From positions 1 through 64,000 of the forward strand of contig JBAPTW010000008.1 of NCBI GenBank assembly GCA_049282355.1: a stretch of DNA of 64,000 nucleotides, in the 5' to 3' direction. Both the position numbers and the translations under genes were made by a program. Of this stretch, positions 18,978-26,911 are shown piece after piece (position 1 is the first letter of the stretch; each line of letters begins with the position of its first letter). The notes under the pieces are model-generated. The model saw nothing but the letters and a program-made list of their open reading frames with translations, was not told the DNA's origin and did no database searches. Source of the DNA: JAGTVB01 sp049282355. Its GTDB lineage: Bacteria > Pseudomonadota > Gammaproteobacteria > HK1.

Positions 18978-19931
18978 CTAGTTGGCGATACGGACATCGG
19001 CTGGAATCTGGTCCCCATAGTCGCGCAGGCGCTGTTCGACATCCCGGACGATGTGGACGGTATTGCCTCCTGGCTGCTGATAGATCTGCACCAGCACCGC
19101 GTCGGTTCCATCGGCGGTGACCTTGAGCCACTGCGGCGCCGACGCGGAATCGATGCGGGCGATATCTTCCAGGCGCACCAGGCCGTTGGTTCCGCTACGC
19201 AGCACGGTGTCCTCTATGCTGGCGAGGGAATGCAGACGGGTGTCGGAGAGGATGAGGTAAAGCTTATAGTGGTCCTCAAGGCGGCCGACGGCCTGCAGCA
19301 CATTACTGGCCGACAGGGCCTGGGCCACATCGCTGAGCGTCAGACCATAGGCACTGAGCTTGTCCGGATCGATCGCCACGCGATACTCGGCCTGTTCGCC
19401 GCCCATCACCGCCACCCTGGCCACGCCGTCAATGGACGATAGCAGGGGAATCAGCTGATACTGCGCGAGGTCGCGAAGCTGGATCAGCGACTTCGTATCC
19501 GAGGTCAGGCTGTACGCGGCCACCGGAAACAGGGTGAAATCCATGCGCCGGATGCTGAACTGGGTACCGGTCGGTAGGTTGGGCAGCGCCTGGTTGATCG
19601 CGGATTCCACCTGCAGCATGGTGACGACCATGTCCTCGCCCCAGTCGAAATTGATGGACAACTCGGCGCTTCCGCGGCTCGTGGTGGAGCGTATGCCAAC
19701 CACCCCCGGCACCGAACGCACCGCCTGTTCCACAGGACGGGTGATAGCGATGACCATCTGATCGGCCGGCCGGTCGCCGGCGTCCAGGGAGACGACGACG
19801 CGCGGGAAGTCGACATGGGGAAACAAGGCGACCGGTAACGTGAGCGCCGCACTGATGCCCGCCAGCGCCAGTATGGCGACTAAAAAGAGAATGGAGCGGC
19901 GATGGGCCGCCGCCCAGTGCGCAATATCCAT
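18978..19931 (-). pseudogene. RND efflux permease, N-terminal part before amber stop
   Basis: The first 317 codons of the pump: transmembrane helix 1 (ILFLVAILALAGISAALTL), FPHVDFPRVVVSLDAG, and the first porter domain with RPVEQAVRSVPGVVG and GGEQAEYRVAIDPDKLSAYG. It ends at TAG (18978-18980) where homologues continue into a YDQS motif. The protein would lack the proton-relay helices and cannot pump alone. The start ATG at 19931 directly abuts the stop of the membrane fusion protein gene. The divergent second porter half is at 16866-18977. Substrate class is unclear; the sequence looks more like hydrophobe or multidrug (HAE1) pumps than heavy-metal CusA types. Confidence 0.85.
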
Positions 19932-20960
19932 CTACCGGGCCTCTCGGACTGTCATCCCGTCGCGCAGCTCGTAGTTGCCGGTGCTCACCACCGATTCACC
20001 GAGCTTCAGTCCTTGGGTGATTTCGATCCAGGTGTCACCCTCAATCCCGATCGCCACGGCGACGCGTCGGGCATTACCATCGACGACCCGGAATACAAAG
20101 TGGCCGCGCTCATCCTGCAAGACAGCGCTGCGCGGCACCGTGAGCCCCCTGTGTTCGCTGAGCTCGAGATCGGCGATCAGGGCACTCCCGAGCACCAGAT
20201 GATGGGCCTTTGCGGCGGGGATCGGGGCAAGCACATCCACCAGGCGGGTTCCGGGGTCGATCATGGCGAAAACCTCGCTGATGCGGCTCTGCGCCTGGTA
20301 ACCGGGAACGAACACGGAGCGCAGCGTCACCGGGGTTCCGGGCCCCAGCGCGCCCACGTCTTCCGGCTCCACGCCCAGTACCGCAATCAAGCGGTCTCGG
20401 CTCGCGATGGCCAGTGCCGCGGCGTCCGCCGCCACACGGTCACCCTGCTTGACGTTAAGCGCGGTAATGATGCCCGCGGTCGGGGCGTACAGGGTCTCGA
20501 CCGCTTTACCCGTACCTTGCGCCTCGAGGGCCTGCAATGTGCTGCGAGCATCGGCGAGCGCCTTACGGGCGCCATCGACCTGCGCCCTCGTGGTCAATTG
20601 TTCGCGCAATAACTGCTCCTGGCGTTGCAGCTCGCTCTGCGCATAATCCACGGCGCTGCGCCCCTGGAGGTATTGCGTGCGCGCCGCCGGCGCTGTAGTC
20701 ATCGCGAGCAGGGTATCGCCCCGCTTCACGCGCTGACCGAGTCGGGCCGCCACCGCGGTGATCAGGCCCGCATGGGATAACGACACGGTCAGGGTCGCAT
20801 CCGGGTCGGCTTGTACCTGGCCATACACGGTGAGGGTTTCTCGGATCGGCCGTTGCACCACTGGGGATGACCGGATCGCTACCGAGGCGGTCTCCGCCAA
20901 CGCACCGAGAGAGGAGAACGCCAGGAGCACCGCAAAGGCACTGCGCACCATCTTAATCAT
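19932..20960 (-). CDS. RND efflux periplasmic adaptor (membrane fusion protein)
   Basis: A 342-residue adaptor. The start is ATG 20960 because GGGAGGAG lies just upstream; an earlier in-frame ATG at 20990 has no such site. A signal peptide (MIKMVRSAFAVLLAFSSLGA) is followed by a barrel-sandwich half (VYGQVQADPDATLTVSLSH...GLITAVAARLGQRVKRGDTLL), a helical hairpin rich in Gln and Arg (about 105-150), the second lipoyl half (APTAGIITALNVKQGDRV) and beta-barrel domains. It links the inner-membrane pump to the outer-membrane channel. It overlaps the end of the channel gene by 8 bases and abuts the pump gene, so the three form one operon. Confidence 0.88.
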   Translation of the reverse strand: MIKMVRSAFAVLLAFSSLGALAETASVAIRSSPVVQRPIRETLTVYGQVQADPDATLTVSLSHAGLITAVAARLGQRVKRGDTLLAMTTAPAARTQYLQGRSAVDYAQSELQRQEQLLREQLTTRAQVDGARKALADARSTLQALEAQGTGKAVETLYAPTAGIITALNVKQGDRVAADAAALAIASRDRLIAVLGVEPEDVGALGPGTPVTLRSVFVPGYQAQSRISEVFAMIDPGTRLVDVLAPIPAAKAHHLVLGSALIADLELSEHRGLTVPRSAVLQDERGHFVFRVVDGNARRVAVAIGIEGDTWIEITQGLKLGESVVSTGNYELRDGMTVREAR

Positions 20961-22452
20961 CACTCCTCCCGGCGGGATCGTTCTCGACATCTGGCCTTGC
21001 TGGCATCGGTGTCAAGGCGGGGATCGCCAGCAAGGTCCGCAGGGCGATATCGTTCTCCCACTGCGACTGCATCTGGCGCGTTTGTTCCAGCCGTTTGTTG
21101 ATCCAGGTAGTTTCCATGTTGAGGAAGGTCAGCGCGTCGATGTCGCGTCGCCCATAGGCCACACTTGCCTTGTCCACCAGCTGATGTAAGGTCGGCAGAT
21201 ATTCATCCAAGCGCGTCTGCTGAGCGGCAATGATTCCCTGTAATTGGTAGAGCTTGCACACATCGACCTCGGCTTGATCCAGTCGCGCCTGGTATTCTCC
21301 GCGCAACTGTTCGCGGGTTGCACGCTCAATGGCAATAGCACCGCGATTGCCCGAGAACAGGGGCAGATTCACGCCGATATTAAAGCCGCTGGTCTGCACG
21401 TTGCCGGTATCCCGGGCGCGGGTGACGCCGATGCTCAAGGACGGAAATTGCGACAAAATGGCGGCGCGCACCTTCGCCTCCTGGCTCTCGTAGCCGGCCT
21501 GCAAGGCCAGCAGATCGGGGCGCCGTTTCGGGAGAGTGTTCAGGAGCCCGGACAATTCCTCCGAGGTGATGGCAGGCGGAGCCGGGGGGAGGCAAATCGC
21601 CAGCGGTGCCGCGGGGGCCAACCCTAGTACCAGCCGCAGAGCATGACCGGTATCGTTATGGGTCTGCTCGAGCTGGTTCATCTGACTGAGGGTATCGAGT
21701 AGAGCCGTCAGATCGGTGCCTACGACGTCCACTGTCAGATCGCCCTGTTGCAGGGCTTGATCGGAGCGACGGTAGCGCTCTTGGTACAGCGCACTCATCC
21801 GGCGCAGCAGCGCCAGCTGGCGGCGTTCACTCACCCAGCGAACGGCCAGGAAGCGCGCCTGCTGACTCACCTGCCACTCCTGCCACAGGAGCTCCAGGTT
21901 GACCTGACGCTGTCCCTGCCGAGCGCTGGCGACCCGTGCGCCACGGTTGATTAGGGGGATCAGATCGTACCCCAAACCGATCCCATAGGCATTGACCAGT
22001 CCGGCGGTGGCGCCGGTGGGCACGTCCAGGTTGGCGGTCAGTTGGGGATCGGGGAAGAGACCGGCCGCATAGAGCTGGGCGCGGGCCACCCCCAAGCGGG
22101 TGCGCTGTGCCTTCAAATCCGGGTTGTTCCAGATCGCCAGCTCCGCCACTTCATCGAGGCTCAAAGCCTCCGCGGTCTGACGAGCCGGCTTTGCAGCGGC
22201 CACCTCCAGCCGATCGACGGACGAGCCCAGACTGACGCTCGAGGGCAGCAGCTTCGGCGCGTAGCTGGCGCATCCGCCCAGAATCAGCGCCGCGCCCACC
22301 ACCGTGAACGTGCGGTAGACACGTAAGCGTGGCTTATCGAGAGTCAGCTGCTGAAACTTGCCGTAGTGACACAATTTTGCGTCTACGGCGTCGCGTGCTG
22401 GACGCCTTGCATGAAGCTGCTCGCCAGCATCAAACGCATCATTTTGGACCAC
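20953..22452 (-). CDS. Outer-membrane efflux lipoprotein (TolC/OprM family)
   Basis: Up to 499 residues. Two OEP repeats are recognisable, with long helices (ALSLDEVAELAIWNNPDLKA; LPKRRPDLLALQAGYESQEA). A lipoprotein signal, TFTVVGAALILGGCASYAP, places the acylated cysteine about residue 60 of the longest frame, so the real start must lie inside it, probably near the TTG or CTG codons around 22330-22380; the GTG at 22452 gives an unlikely long leader. It is the first gene of a channel-adaptor-pump operon on the minus strand, and its downstream pump carries a nonsense codon. Confidence 0.83.
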   Translation of the reverse strand: MVQNDAFDAGEQLHARRPARDAVDAKLCHYGKFQQLTLDKPRLRVYRTFTVVGAALILGGCASYAPKLLPSSVSLGSSVDRLEVAAAKPARQTAEALSLDEVAELAIWNNPDLKAQRTRLGVARAQLYAAGLFPDPQLTANLDVPTGATAGLVNAYGIGLGYDLIPLINRGARVASARQGQRQVNLELLWQEWQVSQQARFLAVRWVSERRQLALLRRMSALYQERYRRSDQALQQGDLTVDVVGTDLTALLDTLSQMNQLEQTHNDTGHALRLVLGLAPAAPLAICLPPAPPAITSEELSGLLNTLPKRRPDLLALQAGYESQEAKVRAAILSQFPSLSIGVTRARDTGNVQTSGFNIGVNLPLFSGNRGAIAIERATREQLRGEYQARLDQAEVDVCKLYQLQGIIAAQQTRLDEYLPTLHQLVDKASVAYGRRDIDALTFLNMETTWINKRLEQTRQMQSQWENDIALRTLLAIPALTPMPARPDVENDPAGRSDD

Positions 22453-22813
22453 ACCGGATCATCGCTAGGCGGGCGAGCCAGACTCCAACGCTTACGCCAA
22501 CTGCATCAACGGCCACATCACGTGTCTCGTAGCCATGAGAATGGCCCACTATTTCGATTGCCTCATGCACTAAGGCGAATGCAATGATGGCCAGCAGCAC
22601 GATCAAACCGGGAATTCGCGGAAGTCCACACGTCCAGGCAGCGGCAAGGACTGCGAACGTGGCAAGGTGCACCAGCCAATGCGATTGATTGGAAAAAACC
22701 TGCCCCGCCGAGGGAATAACCCCGGTCAAGATAACAACGATGGTCATTCCAAAAGCGGATACGAAACAGGCACGCTGCAGACCGCGGGTCAATTTTCGGT
22801 AATGAATGAGCAT
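22439..22813 (-). CDS. VanZ-like membrane protein
   Basis: A 124-residue protein with four predicted membrane helices: FGMTIVVILTGVIPS, HLATFAVLAAAWTCG, PGLIVLLAIIAFALVHE and VDAVGVSVGVWLARL. The spacing, the DKxxH-like SNQSHWLVHL and the E(A)IE-HSHGYETRD loop fit the VanZ-like family of small membrane proteins of unknown role. The start is ATG 22813; a TTG one codon upstream is unlikely. It precedes the efflux operon on the same strand and touches the longest reading of the channel gene. Confidence 0.7.
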   Translation of the reverse strand: MLIHYRKLTRGLQRACFVSAFGMTIVVILTGVIPSAGQVFSNQSHWLVHLATFAVLAAAWTCGLPRIPGLIVLLAIIAFALVHEAIEIVGHSHGYETRDVAVDAVGVSVGVWLARLAMIRCGPK

Positions 22814-22883
22814 CAATTAAGACGCAAATCAGCCGGCCTCACGAATGTTGGCGGCGTACTTGCTCGAGACGATGGTCGCCCCC

Positions 22884-22970
22884 GTATACAAGGGAGTCCA
22901 TGAGAATTTCGACCCGCCGCGCAACGCAGCTCAGGCAAGCCAAGCGCGGCAGTTTTTAAAACAATTCCTT
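22884..22970. repeat. Dispersed repeat, right half
   Basis: GTATACAAGGGAGTCCATGA, then CCGCCGCGCAACGC and finally TTTTTAAAACAATTCCTTA match the right half of the element at 42444-42588. It sits exactly between the efflux/VanZ block and the mcl genes. Confidence 0.65.
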
Positions 22971-23955
22971 AACGAGATTGCCTGGTCGCAATGCTCTCCG
23001 ATTTCTTGACCATCACCTGGGCCTGCTTGATGGATGCGATATCGATGAGCCGCCCATCGAGGGCAACTGCACCGCGTCCCTCTTTTTCCGCTTGCTCCAT
23101 CGCCTCCAAAATGCGTCTGGCTTGAGTTATCTCGGCCTCGCTCGGGCTGAAAAGGCCGTTGGCAAGCTCCACCTGGCTGGGATGGATAGCCCACTTACCT
23201 TCGCATCCCAAAACCGCCGCGCGCATGGCTTGCGCTCTGAATCCGTCCGCATCAGAGAAATTACCGAATGGACCATCAAGGGGACGCAGTCCATTGGCGC
23301 GCGCTGCCACCACCAGGCGGCTGATAGCATAATGCCACATGTCGCCCCAGTGCCGCTGGCGGCCTCCAGCCTCATCGGGATCGGTCAACACATGATACTC
23401 AGGATGAGGGCCGCCAATACCCGTAGTGCGAGCCCGTGTCGAGGCCGCGTAATCGGCAACCCCAAAATGTAAGGATTCGTTACGCGAGCTCGCGCGCGCA
23501 ATCGGGTGGATATTTTGCATCCCCAGCGCCGTCTCAATGATGAGCTCAAAGCCAATGCGCTTGCCATAACCCCTCGCCTGCTCGATCTGGCTCACCAGCA
23601 TGTCTACTGCGTAGACATCGGCCGCGGTGCCAACCTTCGGGATCATGATGAGGTCCAGCTTGTCACCCGCCTGCTCCAGCACATCCACCACATCGCGATA
23701 CATATAGGGCGTATCAAGACCATTGATACGTACCGACAGGGTACGTCCTCCCCACTCAAGATCATTGAGCGCGGCAATCACATTCTTGCGTGCCTGCTCC
23801 TTATCCGGGGGCGCCACGGCATCTTCTAGATCGAGGAAAATCACATCCGCCGAGCTCTGCGTGGCCTTCTCCAAAAACTTCATATTGGAGCCCGGCACGG
23901 CAAGTTCCGAACGATTTAAACGAGGGGTACACTGCTCAACTATCGTAAAACTCAT
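22969..23955 (-). CDS. L-malyl-CoA/beta-methylmalyl-CoA lyase, Rhodobacter Mcl1 type
   Basis: A 328-residue CitE-superfamily lyase. It starts at ATG 23955 behind AAAGGAGTG; the preceding TTG is unlikely. LDLEDAVAPPDK, TLSVRINGLDTPYMYRD, MIPKVGTAADVYAVD, the metal ligands Glu141 in LIIETALG and Asp168 in GVADYAAS, and EGKWAIHPSQVELAN all match the Mcl1 lyase of Rhodobacter, which makes beta-methylmalyl-CoA from glyoxylate and propionyl-CoA and cleaves malyl-CoA. It follows the Chloroflexus-type mcl by 22 bases, so the operon has two lyases of different sub-family with overlapping reactions. One may be specialised for methylmalyl-CoA and the other for citramalyl-CoA; this is inference. Confidence 0.88.
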   Translation of the reverse strand: MSFTIVEQCTPRLNRSELAVPGSNMKFLEKATQSSADVIFLDLEDAVAPPDKEQARKNVIAALNDLEWGGRTLSVRINGLDTPYMYRDVVDVLEQAGDKLDLIMIPKVGTAADVYAVDMLVSQIEQARGYGKRIGFELIIETALGMQNIHPIARASSRNESLHFGVADYAASTRARTTGIGGPHPEYHVLTDPDEAGGRQRHWGDMWHYAISRLVVAARANGLRPLDGPFGNFSDADGFRAQAMRAAVLGCEGKWAIHPSQVELANGLFSPSEAEITQARRILEAMEQAEKEGRGAVALDGRLIDIASIKQAQVMVKKSESIATRQSR

Positions 23956-23977
23956 CAATCACTCCTTTGCCAGCACC

Positions 23978-25021
23978 TCAGAGACCATAAGCAGCGGCAA
24001 ACTCGGGGTCCTTCTTTGACACCAGTTTTGCGAGATCCACAATGACTTTGGCCTGCTTCCAGGTGGCATCGTCTTGCATCTTGCCATCGATCATCGCCGC
24101 ACCGGTGCCATCGGGCATCGCCTCGAGAATCCGTTTGGCAAAACGCACCTCGGCAACATCAGGGCTAAACACGCGTTTGGCAATCTCGATCTGCCGAGGG
24201 TGCAGCGACCAGGCACCGACACATCCCTGCAGAAAGGCATTGCGAAACTGCGCCTCACAGGCTTGGTCGTCAGAGAAGTCGCCGAAGGGACCGTAGAACG
24301 CACCAATACCGCTGGAGACGCAAGCATCAACCATGCGTGCCACCGTGTAATGCCACAGATCTTGCTGAAAAAACGCCCTCTTTTCTTCGCCCTCCCCCGC
24401 ATCGGCGAGAACGCCATAGAAAGGATGGCCGCCACCAACCCGGGTTGTCTTCATGCCGCGTGAAGCGGCCAAGTCGGCCGGCCCGAGACTCATTCCATGC
24501 ATTCGCGGACTTGCTGCGGCGATGGTTTCAACGTTCTTAACGCCTTGGGCAGTTTCTAAAATAGCATGGATGAGTATCGGCTTAGTGACGCTATGCTTTG
24601 CTTCCAACTGTGCCAGCAGCTGGTCAAGGTAATGGATGTCCCACGGCCCTTCCACCTTGGGCAGCATCATGACATCGAGCTTGTTCCCCACTGTACTGAC
24701 GATCTCCAGGATGTCGTCTAATACCCATGGGCTATTGAGCGCATTGATGCGCACCCACAAACCAGTTTCCGGTGAGTCGAACCGTTGGGCTACCTCGATA
24801 AAGCCTGCCCGGGCAGCCTCTTTGGCGTCGGCCGGTATCGCATCTTCGAGATTACCTAACAACACGTCGACCGTCTTGACGAGATCCGGCACTTTGCTGC
24901 GCATCTTCTCGTTGTGCGGCGGAAAGAAATGGATCATGCGTTCGGGACGCGCGGGCAGCTCCCGGATAGGTGTTGGTGCCCCAATGGCAAGCGGTTTATA
25001 AAAATTCGACGGTAGTTTCAT
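23978..25021 (-). CDS. mcl: Malyl-CoA/methylmalyl-CoA/citramalyl-CoA lyase, Chloroflexus type
   Basis: A 347-residue lyase. Nearly every block matches what is remembered of the trifunctional Chloroflexus Mcl (348 residues): NFYKPLAIGAPTPIRELP, FFPPHNEKMR, GNLEDAIPADAKEAAR, HAILETAQG with Glu156, GPADLAASRGMKTTRVGGGH with Asp183, and the C-terminus KMQDDATWKQAKVIVDLA. In Chloroflexus this one enzyme cleaves malyl-CoA to acetyl-CoA and glyoxylate, joins glyoxylate with propionyl-CoA, and cleaves citramalyl-CoA to acetyl-CoA and pyruvate. GGAG precedes the ATG. It is first in a two-lyase operon and diverges from mch. Confidence 0.93.
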   Translation of the reverse strand: MKLPSNFYKPLAIGAPTPIRELPARPERMIHFFPPHNEKMRSKVPDLVKTVDVLLGNLEDAIPADAKEAARAGFIEVAQRFDSPETGLWVRINALNSPWVLDDILEIVSTVGNKLDVMMLPKVEGPWDIHYLDQLLAQLEAKHSVTKPILIHAILETAQGVKNVETIAAASPRMHGMSLGPADLAASRGMKTTRVGGGHPFYGVLADAGEGEEKRAFFQQDLWHYTVARMVDACVSSGIGAFYGPFGDFSDDQACEAQFRNAFLQGCVGAWSLHPRQIEIAKRVFSPDVAEVRFAKRILEAMPDGTGAAMIDGKMQDDATWKQAKVIVDLAKLVSKKDPEFAAAYGL

Positions 25022-25256
25022 GGGTACTCCGCCAATTGTTGTGGTTTATCTGGAGTGACGCCGGCGCTCAGACACGCGTTCTCACCCACAGGCGAGACCA
25101 CACTTAAGCAAGCGCGGGTCGGCTCGCAGTATGCGAGTCTAGCGAATCGATTGCAACCGGCTGAGCGTGCCCGTGCGACTATCCTTGCATACGCGCCGGG
25201 ACCACAATACACTTTGGTGCTGCTGAATACCGCAGCGGAGGGCTTAGCGAAAAGCC
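25022..25256. promoter_or_regulatory. Divergent promoter region of mcl operon and mch
   Basis: 235 bases between the divergent starts of mcl (minus) and mch (plus); both promoters must lie here. No operator was recognised by eye. Confidence 0.45.
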
Positions 25257-26315
25257 ATGACCAACAAGAACGACTTAGGTAACTTCTTCGAAGATTTCTC
25301 CCTCGGGCAGGAGATCATTCACGCCACTCCGCGTACCGTCACCAAAGGTGATGTGTCGATGTACACGGCCCTTTACGGCGTGAGATTCCCGGTGCAGTCT
25401 TCCGATGCGTTCGCCCGCGAGGTTGGATTTCGACAGGCACCCGTGGACGATTTACTCACCTTTCATGTTGTTTTTGGTAAGACCGTAGCGGATGTTTCAC
25501 TCAATGCCATCGCCAACCTGGGATACGCGAGGGGGCGCTTCTGGGCACCCGTCTACCCTGGCGACACATTAAGCACGACCTCGACTGTCGTTGGGCTAAA
25601 GGAGAACTCAGACCGTAAAACCGGTGTGGTGTATGTGCGCTCCGTCGGCGTGAACGAGCGCGGTGAGATGGTCCTCGATTACGTGCGTTGGGTCATGGTG
25701 CGCAAACGCGATCCGGCCAATCTCGCACCGCAGCCCGTGGTGCCGGAACTGCCGGGGCCGATAGGTGCAGATGCATTGGTGGTGCCAGACGGAATCGATA
25801 TGCGGCGCTATGACACGTCGCTTGCCGGCAGCCGACACCTCTGGGACGACTATGAGCCGGGGGAGAAAATTGATCACCGGGACGCCATGACCATCGAGGA
25901 AGCGGAGCACATGATGGCCACGCGCCTTTACCAAAATACCGCCCGGGTGCATTTCAATCAGCACGTGGAAAAAAACGGCCGCTTCGGTCGCCGCATCGTC
26001 TACGGGGGGCATATCATCAGCTTGGCGCGCGCGCTCTCATTCAACGGCCTTGCCAACGCGTTTAAGGTAGCCGCCATCAACGGCGGTCGCCACGTCGCCC
26101 CGGCCTTTGCCGGAGATACCATTTACTGTTGGACAGAGGTGCTGGAAAAATCCGAGCTGCCCAATCGCGCCGACTTAGGAGCACTGCGTCTGCGCACTAT
26201 CGCGAGCAAGGATCAGGCATGCGCCGACTTTCCCTCCAAGGGCGATGATGGGAAATACCACCCGGCGGTCGTTTTGGATTTTGACTATACGGTCTTGATG
26301 CCGCGGCGCACGTAG
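25257..26315 (+). CDS. mch: Mesaconyl-C1-CoA hydratase / beta-methylmalyl-CoA dehydratase (Mch)
   Basis: A 352-residue double hot-dog MaoC-type hydratase. N-terminal half: NFFEDFSLGQEIIHATPRTV, TKGDVSMYTALYG, APVDDLLTFHVVFGKTVADVS. C-terminal half: EEAEHMMATRLYQNTARVHF, then FGRRIVYGGHIISLARALS and GRHVAPAFAGDTIYCWTEV. This architecture and length are those of Mch from Chloroflexus and Rhodobacter, which dehydrates (2R,3S)-beta-methylmalyl-CoA to mesaconyl-C1-CoA, the step between Mcl and Mct. Its TAG stop lies 78 bases before the convergent rsd gene. The Shine-Dalgarno is poorly placed (GGAGG 15 bases upstream). Confidence 0.93.
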   Translation: MTNKNDLGNFFEDFSLGQEIIHATPRTVTKGDVSMYTALYGVRFPVQSSDAFAREVGFRQAPVDDLLTFHVVFGKTVADVSLNAIANLGYARGRFWAPVYPGDTLSTTSTVVGLKENSDRKTGVVYVRSVGVNERGEMVLDYVRWVMVRKRDPANLAPQPVVPELPGPIGADALVVPDGIDMRRYDTSLAGSRHLWDDYEPGEKIDHRDAMTIEEAEHMMATRLYQNTARVHFNQHVEKNGRFGRRIVYGGHIISLARALSFNGLANAFKVAAINGGRHVAPAFAGDTIYCWTEVLEKSELPNRADLGALRLRTIASKDQACADFPSKGDDGKYHPAVVLDFDYTVLMPRRT

Positions 26316-26392
26316 CGTTTGGTCGACATCGGTAAAGCGGACAGCGCCGCTTAAAGCTGGAGAATCAGCCAAAAGCGAAGAAATTTCGGCGC

Positions 26393-26911
26393 CTAGGGCT
26401 GACCCGCGGGCTCAGTGTCCAATTTCGAGGCGACCCGCCGATCCTCGCTACCGTTGTAGGCCGGACAGAGTTCGGCGATCAATTTATCCTCCAGCTCAGC
26501 GCGCAGCGCTAGTTCCTCACCCAGCTCCGAGAGAAGTTGCGTCAGCTCGCCCGAAGAACTGGGGTTCATATGGGCAGCGTATCTGTCACTGAAATCCACC
26601 GCCTTTTGTGTTGTTTGGGCTATTCGCGGATAAAGCTTCTCGGCGAGTCGCACGACGCCGCGCCGGCGCTCACGCCCTTCGATGATCCGCTGATAGAGCC
26701 CAAAATGCCCTTCCGCCACATAATCAGTCAGCACTTGACAGAAGCGATGCATTGTCTTTGCGTCACGTGTCTTGCCGCGGTAGGGTGGCAGCCCTGCAAC
26801 CCGGCAAAAAAGTACCAGCATTTCGCGCCGCTGTGCCATGAGAGTGGCAATGGTTTGAAGCGTACGGTTTCTTCTTTCCATAGGCTGCGCTAGCGCGGGG
26901 GTCATGTCCAT
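26393..26911 (-). CDS. rsd: Rsd/AlgQ family anti-sigma-70 regulator
   Basis: A 172-residue helical protein when started at the ATG of MDMTPALAQPMERRNR; an internal ATG (MERRNR) is also possible, and longer starts give an unlike leader. QRREMLVLFCRVAGLPPY, HRFCQVLTDYVAEGHFGLYQ, LYPRIAQTTQKAVDFSDRYA and GEELALRAELEDKLI are the conserved helices of Rsd. Rsd binds region 4 of the housekeeping sigma factor and frees core polymerase for alternative sigma factors in stationary phase; AlgQ also influences alginate genes. It is monocistronic and convergent with mch. Confidence 0.88.
   Translation of the reverse strand: MDMTPALAQPMERRNRTLQTIATLMAQRREMLVLFCRVAGLPPYRGKTRDAKTMHRFCQVLTDYVAEGHFGLYQRIIEGRERRRGVVRLAEKLYPRIAQTTQKAVDFSDRYAAHMNPSSSGELTQLLSELGEELALRAELEDKLIAELCPAYNGSEDRRVASKLDTEPAGQP

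Noticed and set aside
7805..19931. Possible reassignment of TAG as a sense codon, because TAG interrupts the RND pump and a glycosyltransferase.
   Set aside because: TAG is the normal stop of glcE, smtA, smtB, mch and the PrpD gene here, with sensible protein ends. The interrupted genes are better explained as nonsense mutations.
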